Below are positions 6,083 to 14,626 of a DNA stretch of 20,066 nucleotides, piece after piece; the stretch's first letter is position 1; each line of letters begins with the position of its first letter. Source of the DNA: Lachnobacterium bovis. Lineage in GTDB: Bacteria > Bacillota > Clostridia > Lachnospirales > Lachnospiraceae. Below the pieces are notes generated by a model. The model was not told where the DNA came from, ran no database searches, and saw only the letters and a list, made by a program, of their open reading frames with translations. The DNA lies in NCBI RefSeq assembly GCF_900111325.1, contig NZ_FOGW01000031.1, positions 1-20,066 of the forward strand, written 5' to 3'. A program made the translations under genes and the position numbers.

Positions 6083-6095
6083 GGAGGAATGCTTT

Positions 6096-6356
6096 ATGCA
6101 GGTAACAGAAGTTAGACTCAAAAAGGCTGATTCCTCGGATAGCTGTAAGGCATATGGAAGTATCACACTCGATGGAGATTTTGTGGTATGCGGAATCAGG
6201 GTTTTGGAGCGTAAGGATGATGGACAGCTTTTTGTAGGTTTCCCTTCGAGAGAGACCCAGAATGGCGAATATAAAGATATTTGTTTCCCTATGGCACAGA
6301 CCTTAAGAGAAGATATTACCATGCAGGTTTTATCACAGTATGAAAAGCTGGCATAA
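6096..6356 (+). CDS. spoVG: SpoVG family protein, paralogue 2
   Basis: An 86-aa protein. ATG 6096 follows AAGGAGGAATG. It is a minimal SpoVG domain: MQVTEVRLKKADSSDSCKAYGS, then DGDFVVCGIRVLERKDDGQLFVGFPSR, then DICFPMAQTLREDI. It shares the opening MQV-EVRL and the FPSR centre with the upstream copy but lacks the Q/A-rich tail, so the pair looks like an old tandem duplication with one copy extended. The two could form mixed dimers. It is the last gene before a strong terminator. Confidence 0.85.
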   Translation: MQVTEVRLKKADSSDSCKAYGSITLDGDFVVCGIRVLERKDDGQLFVGFPSRETQNGEYKDICFPMAQTLREDITMQVLSQYEKLA

Positions 6357-6362
6357 CAGTTG

Positions 6363-6390
6363 GGACCGTCCGTTTGGGCGGTCCTTTTTT
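6363..6390 (+). terminator. Strong terminator between spoVG2 and relaxase
   Basis: Nine-pair stem 6363-6371 with 6376-6384 (GGACCGTCC, loop GTTT, GGGCGGTCC), followed by TTTTTT at 6385-6390. The relaxase ribosome binding site begins at the next base, so no promoter fits between. The relaxase must be read through this terminator or started from within the upstream genes. Confidence 0.85.
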
Positions 6391-6401
6391 AGGAGGAGCC
6401 T

Positions 6402-8210
6402 ATGGCAAAAGGAATTGTTGTTAAGGTATGGAATGTGAAAGCTGGTGGTGGGACAAGAAGTGCTGCTTCACAGATATCGGATTCGATTGATTATATTGAG
6501 AACCCGGAAAAGACGGGAATACCACTTAATATCACAAGTGAAAGCCAGCTGGGAAATGAGCTTACTTACGTTACGAATGAGGTGAAAACGGCAGCAGGCC
6601 TTTATGTTGGGTGTAGGCACATAACTGATATTAGCCATGCAACAGATGAAATGATGCAGGTAAAACAGTTTTATGGAAAGCTGGATGGCAGAGTGGCGAC
6701 ACATGGAATAGTTTCACTCGATGCTTCTGAATCTGATCCAAGGAATGCAGGAAAACTGATGGAGCTATTAAACGAGCTGATGGAGAAAGTGTTTCCCGAA
6801 AATCAGGTTGTATATGCCGTTCATACAAACACGGAGAATCTACATATCCATTTCATTATCAACACGGTGGGGTTAGACGGAAAGAAGATTCATATGGACA
6901 AGATGTTTATGCGTCAGGTCATGGAAGTAGAAGTTAATAACCTTGCAGAAAAATATGGCTTTACACCAAATGAGGCTTGGAGAAAGGAAAAAACTAAGGA
7001 TCCGCTGACCTTTCCTCAAAGAAAGATAATGCTAAGAAATCTGGTTGATATAGCAATTGAACAAACGGATGAATTTGACGCTTTTGTAGCTTATCTAAGA
7101 AATGAAGGTCTTACGGTAAATGTAGGAAGAAACATTACGCTTCAATCGGATGAGATGCCATTTGCACTGCGAAGTGGGCAACTTGGTGATAATTATTCTA
7201 TATCAGCAATTAAGAAAAGGCTGGATTCAAAATATGATCCGTTTAAACCGGTGGTAGCAGGTGATTATTATGCATCTGTTATGCCAGAAGAGATGGTCAA
7301 TATAGTGCCTAAGAAGATGAAGGCATATGAAGATATGACAAAGGAAGAAAAGGTTGAGGCGGTGCATCTTTTACGCCTTGGCAGAAATCCGTGGAGCGAA
7401 GCCAGATGGGACAATTGGCAGATGCAGAAAATGGCTGACGAGCTTAAGAACGTAGGATATGTGTATAAGCTTGTAAGACATTATTCCGGTGGTACAGATC
7501 AGTCTAGTACAGCCCTTAAGAAGATAATCGAATATAGACAACAGATTTCTGTGGAACGTAAAGAGGTTCGTGGTCTTATGAAGGAATACAAGCCGATTAT
7601 CAGCATCTATCAGGAAATGAAGCAGTACATGGTTCGTGCCTGTCTTTATGATGTATATGGCTATAGCGAATTTAAAGATGACTTTGAGAAATATAAAGAG
7701 CTTTGTCATCGTCTTGAAGTTGGCTATGGAAAGAGTGTTGATGAAGTCGCAGAGCTTGTTTTTGAACTAAATACAAAGTACGAATACCTAAAGGCTCAAG
7801 ATAAGGAATTAAATGCACAATATAAAGCAATTAAAGGCTTTATAGACAATGGAAAGCTAAAGGCCGTCTCTGATGATTTTTCATTCTTTCATGCCGTGGG
7901 ACATAGTAACGCAGTATATGAAGCAAGGCAGTTTGGTATTTATGCGAGTGATATGAAATACATCATCCCTGAAAAGGGCGATGTAAAAATCCGGGTTGTA
8001 ACAAGACCGGCAATGAAGGATGGGAAGCCAACAGTTGAAACAGTGCTTACCGTAATTGATAAGGAAGGACATGAAGGAGCGGATATTTCTTCTCTCTCGA
8101 TGTCGGAGAAAGAGTTTAACAAAAGAATTCACGAAATTCAGACAGAGCATCACATTAAAAAATGTGAGATTTCCAGAAAAAATATTATAGAAAATGTACG
8201 GCGAGTTTAG
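6402..8210 (+). CDS. Conjugative relaxase, MOBP/VirD2-type (PF03432-like)
   Basis: A 602-aa protein with AGGAGGAGCC just upstream of the ATG. The N-terminal 260 residues are the relaxase domain. Catalytic Tyr is probably Y31 in SDSIDYIENPEKTG. THGIVSLD (H101) and HTNTENLHIHFIINTVG give the metal-binding His set H141, H148 and H150 of HUH nucleases. The enzyme would nick oriT, stay bound to the 5' end and pilot the strand to the recipient. The rest, about residues 300-602, is helical and charged with a predicted coiled coil, as usual for the C-terminal part that contacts accessory or coupling proteins. The gene overlaps the third 37-base element at its stop codon. The Tyr assignment is from family pattern. 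Confidence 0.85.
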   Translation: MAKGIVVKVWNVKAGGGTRSAASQISDSIDYIENPEKTGIPLNITSESQLGNELTYVTNEVKTAAGLYVGCRHITDISHATDEMMQVKQFYGKLDGRVATHGIVSLDASESDPRNAGKLMELLNELMEKVFPENQVVYAVHTNTENLHIHFIINTVGLDGKKIHMDKMFMRQVMEVEVNNLAEKYGFTPNEAWRKEKTKDPLTFPQRKIMLRNLVDIAIEQTDEFDAFVAYLRNEGLTVNVGRNITLQSDEMPFALRSGQLGDNYSISAIKKRLDSKYDPFKPVVAGDYYASVMPEEMVNIVPKKMKAYEDMTKEEKVEAVHLLRLGRNPWSEARWDNWQMQKMADELKNVGYVYKLVRHYSGGTDQSSTALKKIIEYRQQISVERKEVRGLMKEYKPIISIYQEMKQYMVRACLYDVYGYSEFKDDFEKYKELCHRLEVGYGKSVDEVAELVFELNTKYEYLKAQDKELNAQYKAIKGFIDNGKLKAVSDDFSFFHAVGHSNAVYEARQFGIYASDMKYIIPEKGDVKIRVVTRPAMKDGKPTVETVLTVIDKEGHEGADISSLSMSEKEFNKRIHEIQTEHHIKKCEISRKNIIENVRRV

Positions 8211-8242
8211 TAATGAGCATTTTTCCACCCCAAATGTATTAC
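8206..8242 (+). promoter_or_regulatory. 37-base conserved element, copy 3, overlapping the relaxase stop
   Basis: TTTAGTAATGAGC, variable ATTTTT, CCACCCCAAATGTA, then TTAC. Bases 8208-8210 are the relaxase stop TAG, and the element ends exactly where the ribosome binding site AGGAGGTG (8243-8250) of the ATPase gene begins. This tight position argues against a promoter with its start just downstream, and for action on RNA or as an operator. Confidence 0.7.
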
Positions 8243-8257
8243 AGGAGGTGAGAAAAA

Positions 8258-9496
8258 ATGCATTTAAATTACAAGCCGGCAAGTGATGGCAGGCTTAAAG
8301 ATGAGTCTGCCATTTATCATGTGGATTCAAATTATCAGGTGGAAAAACTGTCGAAGCTCTTTCTATCTCTAAAGGCGAATGTATGTGATCTGAATCCAGC
8401 ACTTGTGACCAAGTGTATCACCGGAACGGAGCAGGATTTTTTAATGATCATGAACCGTGCAAGTGATTACTTAAGCAGAGTACAGCCTAATATGCCTGAG
8501 ACAACCAGAAAACAATTATTGGATATGTTTTGTGAAGCGGTATTTGGGTATTATGTGCTGACGTCATTGATTCTCTCAAAGGAAGTGTCTGATATCAAGA
8601 TCTTAGCCTATGACCATATTGTTGTGAAAGCAAATGGACAGCGATACTTGACGGATATCAGCTTTTATTCTGAGGAGGATTATCGCACCTGGTATGACAG
8701 AATCCTTCGTATTCACAGATTAGGAAAGACGGAAGAATATGCCTTAAATCATTGCACGGATAGAAAAGGCGTGGATGAGTTCTATTTAAGAATTGATGTG
8801 CAGCTATCTTGCATAACATCCACCGAGATTAATAACCTGCATATTCGTAAGATGCCTAAGGAAAAGCTTTCTTGGGAGTATCTGAAGGAAAATGGGATGT
8901 TGGATGATTCAGCTATGGAGTACTTGAAGGATAGGATTCTTTCTGGGTATGGATTTTTAATATCCGGTCGAGGTGGCTCCGGTAAGTCAACTCTTCTTAA
9001 TAACATGCTGGATTGGATTCCTTTTGATGAGTCGGTGCTAGTTTCTCAGGAGTCAGATGAGCTTTATTCCAATGTGCATCCTCAGATACAGTTCGAGCAC
9101 ACTATGACGGTTCGTAAGAATGATGTGGTGACGGATTATACTTTGGAAGATGAGCTTAGACTTGGACTTTTGCAAGACATAGATAATTTCGTTATTGGCG
9201 AGATTAAAGGTGGAGAAGCACTCCATGTGTTTACCACTGCCATGAGTACCGGAGCAAGATTTTTTGGGACCATTCATAGTAATGATGCCAGAACAAGCGT
9301 TAGAAGACTTGTGCAGTGTGCAAGGTATGTCAGTGATTATCCAATGGAAACGTTAGAGGAAATGCTTTCAGCTATGCCGTTTGTGCTGATCCATATGAGT
9401 CGATTCTCAATTGATGAGATTGTGGAGATTGATGGATGGGATGCTAAGGCAGGCAAGCTTATTTTTAGTGAAGTGTATAGAAAGGAGCAGAAATGA
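8258..9496 (+). CDS. CpaF/TadA-type (VirB11 family) secretion ATPase
   Basis: A 412-aa protein. Residues about 237-245 are the Walker A loop GRGGSGKST. IDNFVIGEIKGGEA near residue 310 is the Walker B region, and GTIHSNDA near 336 is the His box of VirB11/GspE/TadA ATPases. An N-terminal domain of about 200 residues precedes it. The length fits the CpaF/TadA branch. Such hexameric ATPases power pilus assembly or secretion at the inner face of the membrane. The stop overlaps the ATG of the prepilin peptidase gene, giving translational coupling, and supporting a Tad-like module. CpaF-like ATPases also occur as VirB11 equivalents in Gram-positive conjugation systems. Confidence 0.85.
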   Translation: MHLNYKPASDGRLKDESAIYHVDSNYQVEKLSKLFLSLKANVCDLNPALVTKCITGTEQDFLMIMNRASDYLSRVQPNMPETTRKQLLDMFCEAVFGYYVLTSLILSKEVSDIKILAYDHIVVKANGQRYLTDISFYSEEDYRTWYDRILRIHRLGKTEEYALNHCTDRKGVDEFYLRIDVQLSCITSTEINNLHIRKMPKEKLSWEYLKENGMLDDSAMEYLKDRILSGYGFLISGRGGSGKSTLLNNMLDWIPFDESVLVSQESDELYSNVHPQIQFEHTMTVRKNDVVTDYTLEDELRLGLLQDIDNFVIGEIKGGEALHVFTTAMSTGARFFGTIHSNDARTSVRRLVQCARYVSDYPMETLEEMLSAMPFVLIHMSRFSIDEIVEIDGWDAKAGKLIFSEVYRKEQK

Positions 9497-9993
9497 TAAT
9501 GCAGGAGATAGCACTTATTGTATCAGCGGTAATTACTGCAGCGTTTATGTTGATGTGCCTGACTACGGATTTAAGAGAACGAATGATTTATGTATTTCCG
9601 TGCTATTTACTTATTCCGCTTTGGATGATGGTTGGAGTAGCTTCATCGGAAAAGGCCGTGATGATAGGGATTATCCTTGTAATTCATATTATGGCTTATC
9701 TGCTATTCCGTATAACCGGGATATGGGGTGATGGAGACAGCGATATCTTTCTTTTATATGGGGTGGTATTTATGTCCTTCATGACGCAGATAAGACCGGA
9801 GTGCGGAATCGGACTTTATATAGTTGCAGAACTAATCGGAATGGTTGTGGCACTATTCACATCGTTTTTAATTGGGGTTGTTGAGGCTCTGATAAAAAAG
9901 AGGAAGCTTACAAAGAATAGCTCCATAGCAGTGGTTCCGGGATTTTCCATAGTCATTATTGCCATGATAGCAGGATTGATATTTGGGAGGTAG
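9493..9993 (+). CDS. A24-type prepilin peptidase (CpaA/TadV-like)
   Basis: A 166-aa integral membrane protein with about five hydrophobic segments. The two catalytic Asp of the GxGD aspartic proteases are visible: D26 in TTDLRERMIY and D82 in the GDGD at residues 79-82. The short length, without the N-methylation domain, fits CpaA/TadV-type enzymes, which cut the leader of Flp-type prepilins at the membrane. It starts within the ATPase stop and is followed after three bases by the 546-aa gene. The likely substrate in this window is the 73-aa membrane protein at 16071, which is inference. Confidence 0.8.
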   Translation: MIMQEIALIVSAVITAAFMLMCLTTDLRERMIYVFPCYLLIPLWMMVGVASSEKAVMIGIILVIHIMAYLLFRITGIWGDGDSDIFLLYGVVFMSFMTQIRPECGIGLYIVAELIGMVVALFTSFLIGVVEALIKKRKLTKNSSIAVVPGFSIVIIAMIAGLIFGR

Positions 9994-9996
9994 TAC

Positions 9997-11637
9997 ATGA
10001 GAGAAGAAACGATTTTACGACAGATGCTTCCTGAAATGGTGCAGATTATCAATGCAATTCCTGGAGAGGCGTATTCGAACAAGGAAGCAGAAACGCTTTT
10101 GATTATGCAACATAGGTTGCCTGATAGTGAGCTAAAAAAGCAGCTTGAATCTTATAACAGCATTTTTGCAAAGCAGGGCGGAGCAGACATTGAGGATATT
10201 ACAAAAAGCAGTGTGGCCTATATAAAGTTAAAGATTCTTCTTGAAGCGGAGCTTACGGAATTTGATGCCAAGAGTTACCGGGATCTTATTAAGGAGTGCA
10301 AAGCCAATATTGATAAAACGACTAATATTCTCAGGCTTTCAAAAACACATATGCTGACAGCTGATGATTATCAGAAAGAGCGTATCGAAAAGACAGCGAA
10401 GAAGAATGAAGCATTCATCGAAGCCTTACAGACTGTAATTTCTTATGTTGAGCAGAAGATAGAGCGGATGCCGAAGTCATTGGAGCTACCTGAGAAGGAT
10501 TTTGATTTCGCAGATGAAGAAATAAATCAGGAGAAGCCTAAAGAAAAGAAGGTTGATTCTGAAACAAAAGTTACAGTTACTGAGCGTATTCAGAAATTTA
10601 TTTCGTCCGGTAAGGAAAAGCGGGAAATTGATGAACGGCTAAAAGATGCGGAAAAGGAAGGGGCAGGAACAAGATGTAAGGAGATTCCTTATTATGAGAA
10701 ATCGCTTGCTCCAACTGAAGTATTGGTTTGTAAGGATTTTGAATGCTACAGCCTTATAAAGAAGCGTGAAAATGTCTACTTTGGCTTGTCTAAAAATCTT
10801 AAGAATAAGATTTATGACAACAAGGATGGGAGCTTGATTGAACTTACAGAGATTACGGATGATTTTCTGCAGTTTATGACTACGGATATATTGTCTGATG
10901 AATTTGAATTACACGCCTTTTCGGAGGAAGAAAAACTTGGCATGCAGATGTATTTCAATTTCGTATCAAAGTGTTTTGAAAATCATATCGGAACAACGCT
11001 CACAGTAGCAGAATATCTCGCTTTTAAGAGGTATTACAACAGACTGGTAAGTGAGGTTATGAGGCTGGAGGCTGAGAAGCACAAGGATTATTACAGGGCA
11101 CTGCCTATTGCAGAGCAGTATATGGAGATCATGGCATCATATGACATGGTTCAAAGTAAGAGTAAACGTGAAGTTGTTGAAGATATCATTTCAAACGAAG
11201 TAGGCGGTTATTTGGATAATCTGAGGCTTATTGTGGAGCATCATATCGTAGATGAAAAAGCAAAACAAGACATGTCACATCTTATTGAGGAGATTCAGTT
11301 CTTTAGGGATGAGAATCATTTTAAAGATAGGGATGAAGGGCAGCAGGCTAAGACATCAGAAAATCTCATGCAGATTCAGCCGACGGGATTTATTCCGCAG
11401 ATACCTATGTATCAGCCGGGAACTGCACCGTTTATTGGAAATATGTATTTTACGCTTCAATGTCTGGATGAAAACAAGCGTGTAGTGGATGAAGCATACT
11501 TTGCCACAGCGAATATGCCTCAGGCTATGGAGGATTACAGAAGCAGAAATGCGTATATTAAAAGATTTGGTTTAGTACAAGATGGACGGTTTGTACCGTT
11601 ACTTAGTTCAGAAGGAGGAACTTACGATGAAGAATAA
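9997..11637 (+). CDS. 546-aa protein of unknown function in the Tad-like block
   Basis: The ATG follows GGGAGG at 9985-9990. The protein is soluble-looking, charged and mostly helical, with no signal peptide or membrane segment. Residues about 60-215 contain several predicted helices with K/E-rich stretches, and 175-230 is a low-complexity charged linker. A Pro-rich segment (PTGFIPQIPMYQPGTAPFIG) at about 470-490 precedes a compact C-terminal domain (YFTLQCLDENKRVVDEAYFAT..). I do not recognise a family. Placed between the prepilin peptidase and a membrane-anchored protein, it may be a cytoplasmic scaffold of the transfer apparatus. Its stop overlaps the next start by 11 bases. Confidence 0.6.
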   Translation: MREETILRQMLPEMVQIINAIPGEAYSNKEAETLLIMQHRLPDSELKKQLESYNSIFAKQGGADIEDITKSSVAYIKLKILLEAELTEFDAKSYRDLIKECKANIDKTTNILRLSKTHMLTADDYQKERIEKTAKKNEAFIEALQTVISYVEQKIERMPKSLELPEKDFDFADEEINQEKPKEKKVDSETKVTVTERIQKFISSGKEKREIDERLKDAEKEGAGTRCKEIPYYEKSLAPTEVLVCKDFECYSLIKKRENVYFGLSKNLKNKIYDNKDGSLIELTEITDDFLQFMTTDILSDEFELHAFSEEEKLGMQMYFNFVSKCFENHIGTTLTVAEYLAFKRYYNRLVSEVMRLEAEKHKDYYRALPIAEQYMEIMASYDMVQSKSKREVVEDIISNEVGGYLDNLRLIVEHHIVDEKAKQDMSHLIEEIQFFRDENHFKDRDEGQQAKTSENLMQIQPTGFIPQIPMYQPGTAPFIGNMYFTLQCLDENKRVVDEAYFATANMPQAMEDYRSRNAYIKRFGLVQDGRFVPLLSSEGGTYDEE

Positions 11638-12394
11638 TTCGATTTTTATGATGTTTCTAGTGGTCTTAGCAATCACAGTTGTTTTGGCGTTAATTGTTAG
11701 GGTTTGTGTTATCGACAAGCATGTTAAAGATGAAGTTACAGATGGGAAAGGTTCCGTTCAACCTGCAATTTTAAAGGAAAAGGTAGAAGTTATCTCTGAT
11801 GATGCTTGGAAAGAATACGAAAATGCTGACAAACTTGTGGTGGAGCTTGTGGAGAGAACCACCATTGAGTCCGAGAAAGGCTCTGAGACAGAGTATGACA
11901 GATATATCGTTTCAGATGTTGACCTGAAAAACCAGGCGGATGATACCAGAGATTATCACGATGCACTTATGGATAGTGATGGGGATATCGGAGAAGGCAC
12001 ACGGGTATCGTTTGAAGATGTATTAGGTATTAATTACAAAGGCTCTAATGGTAAAGAGATATACCAAAGTTTATTAAAGAAATATGGATTTTCCAGTGAT
12101 TTTAATGATGTGTTATTTGATGATGAGACAAATAAAATGACAGGGCAGAATCTATATATTTATGAGAATAAGTGTGATGTAATCGATTATCTATTGAAAG
12201 GCGAGCTTTATAGCGAGATTGTAGATAGCAAGGTATGTTATCAGCTCGAAGATAAGGAGACAGGGACAAAATTGCCGGAATATTTTTCTGCGAGCGTAAG
12301 CTTTAAAAATGGAGATCAGGTAGTAACAAAGAACTTGTATGTATCTGTATCCATAGAAAAGACGGATGGAGGAAAGGAGGATAGTAATGCGTAG
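11627..12394 (+). CDS. Single-pass membrane-anchored protein of unknown function
   Basis: A 255-aa protein. ATG 11627 was chosen because AAGGAGGAAC lies just upstream and an earlier in-frame ATG has no good site. Residues 5-28 (SIFMMFLVVLAITVVLALIV) are a strong membrane segment, so the rest is likely outside the cell. The outer part is acidic and ends in a domain of about 60 residues with alternating strands (SASVSFKNGDQVVTKNLYVSVSIEK). It lies between the 546-aa gene and the secreted adhesin-like gene, overlapping both by 11 and 8 bases. It resembles cell-envelope-spanning components (a VirB8 or TadE-like role), but I see no motif that would prove it. Confidence 0.6.
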   Translation: MKNNSIFMMFLVVLAITVVLALIVRVCVIDKHVKDEVTDGKGSVQPAILKEKVEVISDDAWKEYENADKLVVELVERTTIESEKGSETEYDRYIVSDVDLKNQADDTRDYHDALMDSDGDIGEGTRVSFEDVLGINYKGSNGKEIYQSLLKKYGFSSDFNDVLFDDETNKMTGQNLYIYENKCDVIDYLLKGELYSEIVDSKVCYQLEDKETGTKLPEYFSASVSFKNGDQVVTKNLYVSVSIEKTDGGKEDSNA

Positions 12395-14078
12395 AATTAT
12401 CAAATTTTTGTTTAGTCTCGTTGTAGTGTTGGGACTAATGTTATCGTTTTCGACCACAGCTTTTGCGGATGATATTGGTGATACCGGTGGTACGGACGGT
12501 GGTGGATCAGGAACCAATGTCTATACGTTTTATTACTCTTATGATTCCTCAAAAGATGCTATTGTTTTGACAGTAAATTGTTTGCGACCAATTAATGATT
12601 TTGGGAACAGTACCAGTCACACATTTAGCAGTGCTTCGGATAGTACGTATATCCCTTCAAGTAATCCGAGGCTGGGTTCATCTTTGGAGAGTGCCATTTC
12701 TGCAATGAATTCGGCAGGTGGATATGAACTTAATATAAGTGATGTAAAGGCCAAACTGAATAATCTTGGATATTATGATGGGGGTAATGGTATTTGGAGA
12801 AGGTCTGGAGGATATTTGACCTATATTGATGCTAAAAAGATTCGCCCTACCAAGCACACTGTTCATTATGATGCCAATGGTGGAACCGGTGCTCCAGCTG
12901 ATCAGACAAAGAAGCAGGACGTGACATTGACGCTTAGGACGAAAAAGCCGACAAGAACCGGATGGACGTTTAAATATTGGATTGCAAGTATTGGTGGACA
13001 TTATAATCCAGGCGGTGCCTATACGCATGATCAGGATGGCGGTGTGGTTACAATGAAGGCATATTGGAAGGATGAGACAGCTCCTTCATTCGGAAGTTTT
13101 TATGCTATTCCTAATTATTGGAGTGCAGGTAATGGAACAATAGGCTTTTCAGTGCAAGACGAAGGCAGTGGAATTACATCTATTGTGTTGGAACGTTATT
13201 CGTATGTAACTAGAGGGTGGAGTACCTTTAGAACATGGAGCTATAGTGGGACAAAATCTTTGATTTCAAAAACACTTACAGAAAGCAGTGAAGGAGTGTT
13301 TAAGTACCGACTTACCGTAACAGATAAAGAAGGTAACTCAGCATCTCGAACATCAGATACAATCTATCTAGATCACAGTAATCCTGTACTTTATGGAATG
13401 GAGACTACTAATACGGAGTGGACAAATGTAGCACCTGTGATAAATGTTAGAGCGACAGATTACCTGTTTGGAACGACATATACAGGCTCAGACTTGGCAG
13501 GCATAGAAATTTTTAATGATTCCGGAAGGTGTGTATCAGATGGAGTTCATAATGCTATGTATACTTTGCAGCCACGAGATGAAGGTATTCATACGTGGAG
13601 AATTGTCGCAACGGATAATGTAGGCCATTCTACGACTACGTATATAACTACAAAGTATGACATTACAAAGCCGGGAATTGATGGAACGGAGATTACTTAT
13701 GTATTGCCGGATGGTACTTATGTTTCGGGATATTGCCAGGACAATATTATCAACCAGCATATAGATGATGAGACATGGCGAAGTAGTAATAATCCAAATG
13801 TAAGCTCAGGCCTAAAGAGTGTGATTCTGTACCGCGTAACTGGAGGTAATAAGCAGGCTATTTGGTCTGATCAGACAAGAGCAACCTTCGGATCAAGCAA
13901 TACGCATAGTGCATTCAATATGTATTATGAGATTCAGCGAACAGAGAGGACTGCCAGCTATTATGAAATAGTAGTATCTGATTACGCTGGGAATATTACA
14001 CGAAAAAAGCTTACGAGTCAGTATAGTCTGCTTACTTGGTTTCATACCAGTATAGATCGAAGTAGTTATAACAAGTAA
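12387..14078 (+). CDS. Secreted Ig-like/InlB B-repeat protein (adhesin-like)
   Basis: A 563-aa protein. ATG 12387 has AAAGGAGGATAG upstream and overlaps the previous stop by eight bases. Residues 1-29 form a signal peptide ending SFSTTAFADD, followed by a Gly/Thr-rich linker. About 157-230 is an InlB B-repeat/Flg_new module (VHYDANGGTGAP..GWTFKYWI). Then come three tandem Ig-like domains of about 100 residues, with recurrent GSGI and DKEGN/DNVGH/DYAGN turns (about 232-318, 325-430, 430-563). There is no LPxTG sorting motif or C-terminal membrane segment, so it is probably released or held by partner proteins. A role in donor-recipient contact is plausible as inference from its place in the transfer operon. 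Confidence 0.75.
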   Translation: MRRIIKFLFSLVVVLGLMLSFSTTAFADDIGDTGGTDGGGSGTNVYTFYYSYDSSKDAIVLTVNCLRPINDFGNSTSHTFSSASDSTYIPSSNPRLGSSLESAISAMNSAGGYELNISDVKAKLNNLGYYDGGNGIWRRSGGYLTYIDAKKIRPTKHTVHYDANGGTGAPADQTKKQDVTLTLRTKKPTRTGWTFKYWIASIGGHYNPGGAYTHDQDGGVVTMKAYWKDETAPSFGSFYAIPNYWSAGNGTIGFSVQDEGSGITSIVLERYSYVTRGWSTFRTWSYSGTKSLISKTLTESSEGVFKYRLTVTDKEGNSASRTSDTIYLDHSNPVLYGMETTNTEWTNVAPVINVRATDYLFGTTYTGSDLAGIEIFNDSGRCVSDGVHNAMYTLQPRDEGIHTWRIVATDNVGHSTTTYITTKYDITKPGIDGTEITYVLPDGTYVSGYCQDNIINQHIDDETWRSSNNPNVSSGLKSVILYRVTGGNKQAIWSDQTRATFGSSNTHSAFNMYYEIQRTERTASYYEIVVSDYAGNITRKKLTSQYSLLTWFHTSIDRSSYNK

Positions 14079-14091
14079 GGGGGTGTTTTAT

Positions 14092-14460
14092 ATGAGTGAT
14101 TTAGTTACTCTTTCGGTATATGAATGCAGTGAGTTTCATTCTATGGGCGAAGTACATGAAGGAATTAAGTCTGTTGATGAGGCAATAAGAGTCTGGAATA
14201 GTATTCCTTCTTCTAGGATGAATGGCATAAAATCTATAGCTATTGTTTTGGGAGAAGGATGGGATGCGACTGAATTTGAAGCTGTTATTGGAAAAACAAT
14301 GGATTTGGAGATGCTTAGGTATTATTCAGATATCGCATCAAATCAAAAAGCAATATCTATGTTTAAGGAGTTGCAAGAGAAGATACCAAATCTTGAAGTG
14401 GTTGGAGAGATACCAGTGCAACAAGATGTTAATATTGTAAGAACGAGGCATCATAGATAG
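14092..14460 (+). CDS. YodL/LPD-like domain protein
   Basis: A 122-aa protein. ATG 14092 is preceded by AAGGGGGTG. The sequence (LVTLSVYECSEFHSMGEVHEGIKSVDEAIRVWNSIPSSRMNGIKSIAIVL) matches the pattern of YodL-like/large-polyvalent-protein-associated domains as I remember them, which normally occur inside much larger antirestriction or polyvalent proteins of conjugative elements and phages. Here the domain is stand-alone. The C-terminal end (VRTRHHR) is basic. There is no signal peptide or membrane segment. It lies 13 bases after the adhesin-like gene and closes the transcript at the terminator. The family assignment is tentative. Confidence 0.5.
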   Translation: MSDLVTLSVYECSEFHSMGEVHEGIKSVDEAIRVWNSIPSSRMNGIKSIAIVLGEGWDATEFEAVIGKTMDLEMLRYYSDIASNQKAISMFKELQEKIPNLEVVGEIPVQQDVNIVRTRHHR

Positions 14461-14482
14461 ATGCTACTATGGAGGAAAATCA

Positions 14483-14499
14483 ATTCACAAAATATTGTG
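14483..14499. repeat. Short inverted repeat TTCACAA / TTGTGAA
   Basis: TTCACAA and TTGTGAA with an AT-only spacer, just upstream of the terminator. It may be an operator or the foot of a larger hairpin. No other copy is seen. Confidence 0.3.
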
Positions 14500-14512
14500 A
14501 AATTATATTCGT

Positions 14513-14546
14513 AGCCTCAGAAAGCTAATGTTTTCTGAGGCTTTTT
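14513..14546 (+). terminator. Rho-independent terminator after the YodL-like gene
   Basis: AGCCTCAGAAA (14513-14523), loop GCTAATG, TTTTCTGAGGCT (14531-14542), and a run of Ts to 14546. This ends the long block that starts with the CpaF/TadA-like gene. Confidence 0.85.
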
Positions 14547-14585
14547 GACTAGAGTTTATAATTTGTTCGATAGAATGTTCATTCA

Positions 14586-14609
14586 GCCTCAAATATAATA
14601 ATTTGAGGC
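14586..14609. promoter_or_regulatory. Dyad enclosing a TATAAT box, directly before a ribosome binding site
   Basis: GCCTCAAAT and ATTTGAGGC with the six-base spacer ATAATA; the TATAAT at 14594-14599 would be a -10 box inside the dyad. The ribosome binding site AAAGGAGGG follows at 14611. No clear -35 box is seen. It could be an operator controlling the next gene, or a leader hairpin that limits access to the ribosome binding site. Confidence 0.4.
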
Positions 14610-14626
14610 AAAAGGAGGGAATAATA

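Noticed and set aside
8206..8249. Standard promoter within the third 37-base element
   Set aside because: A start site just after the element would fall inside the ribosome binding site and give an untranslatable or leaderless message.
7881..8282. Minus-strand frame of 133 aa opposite the relaxase end
   Set aside because: It is antisense to a well-supported relaxase with family motifs, and has no ribosome binding site.
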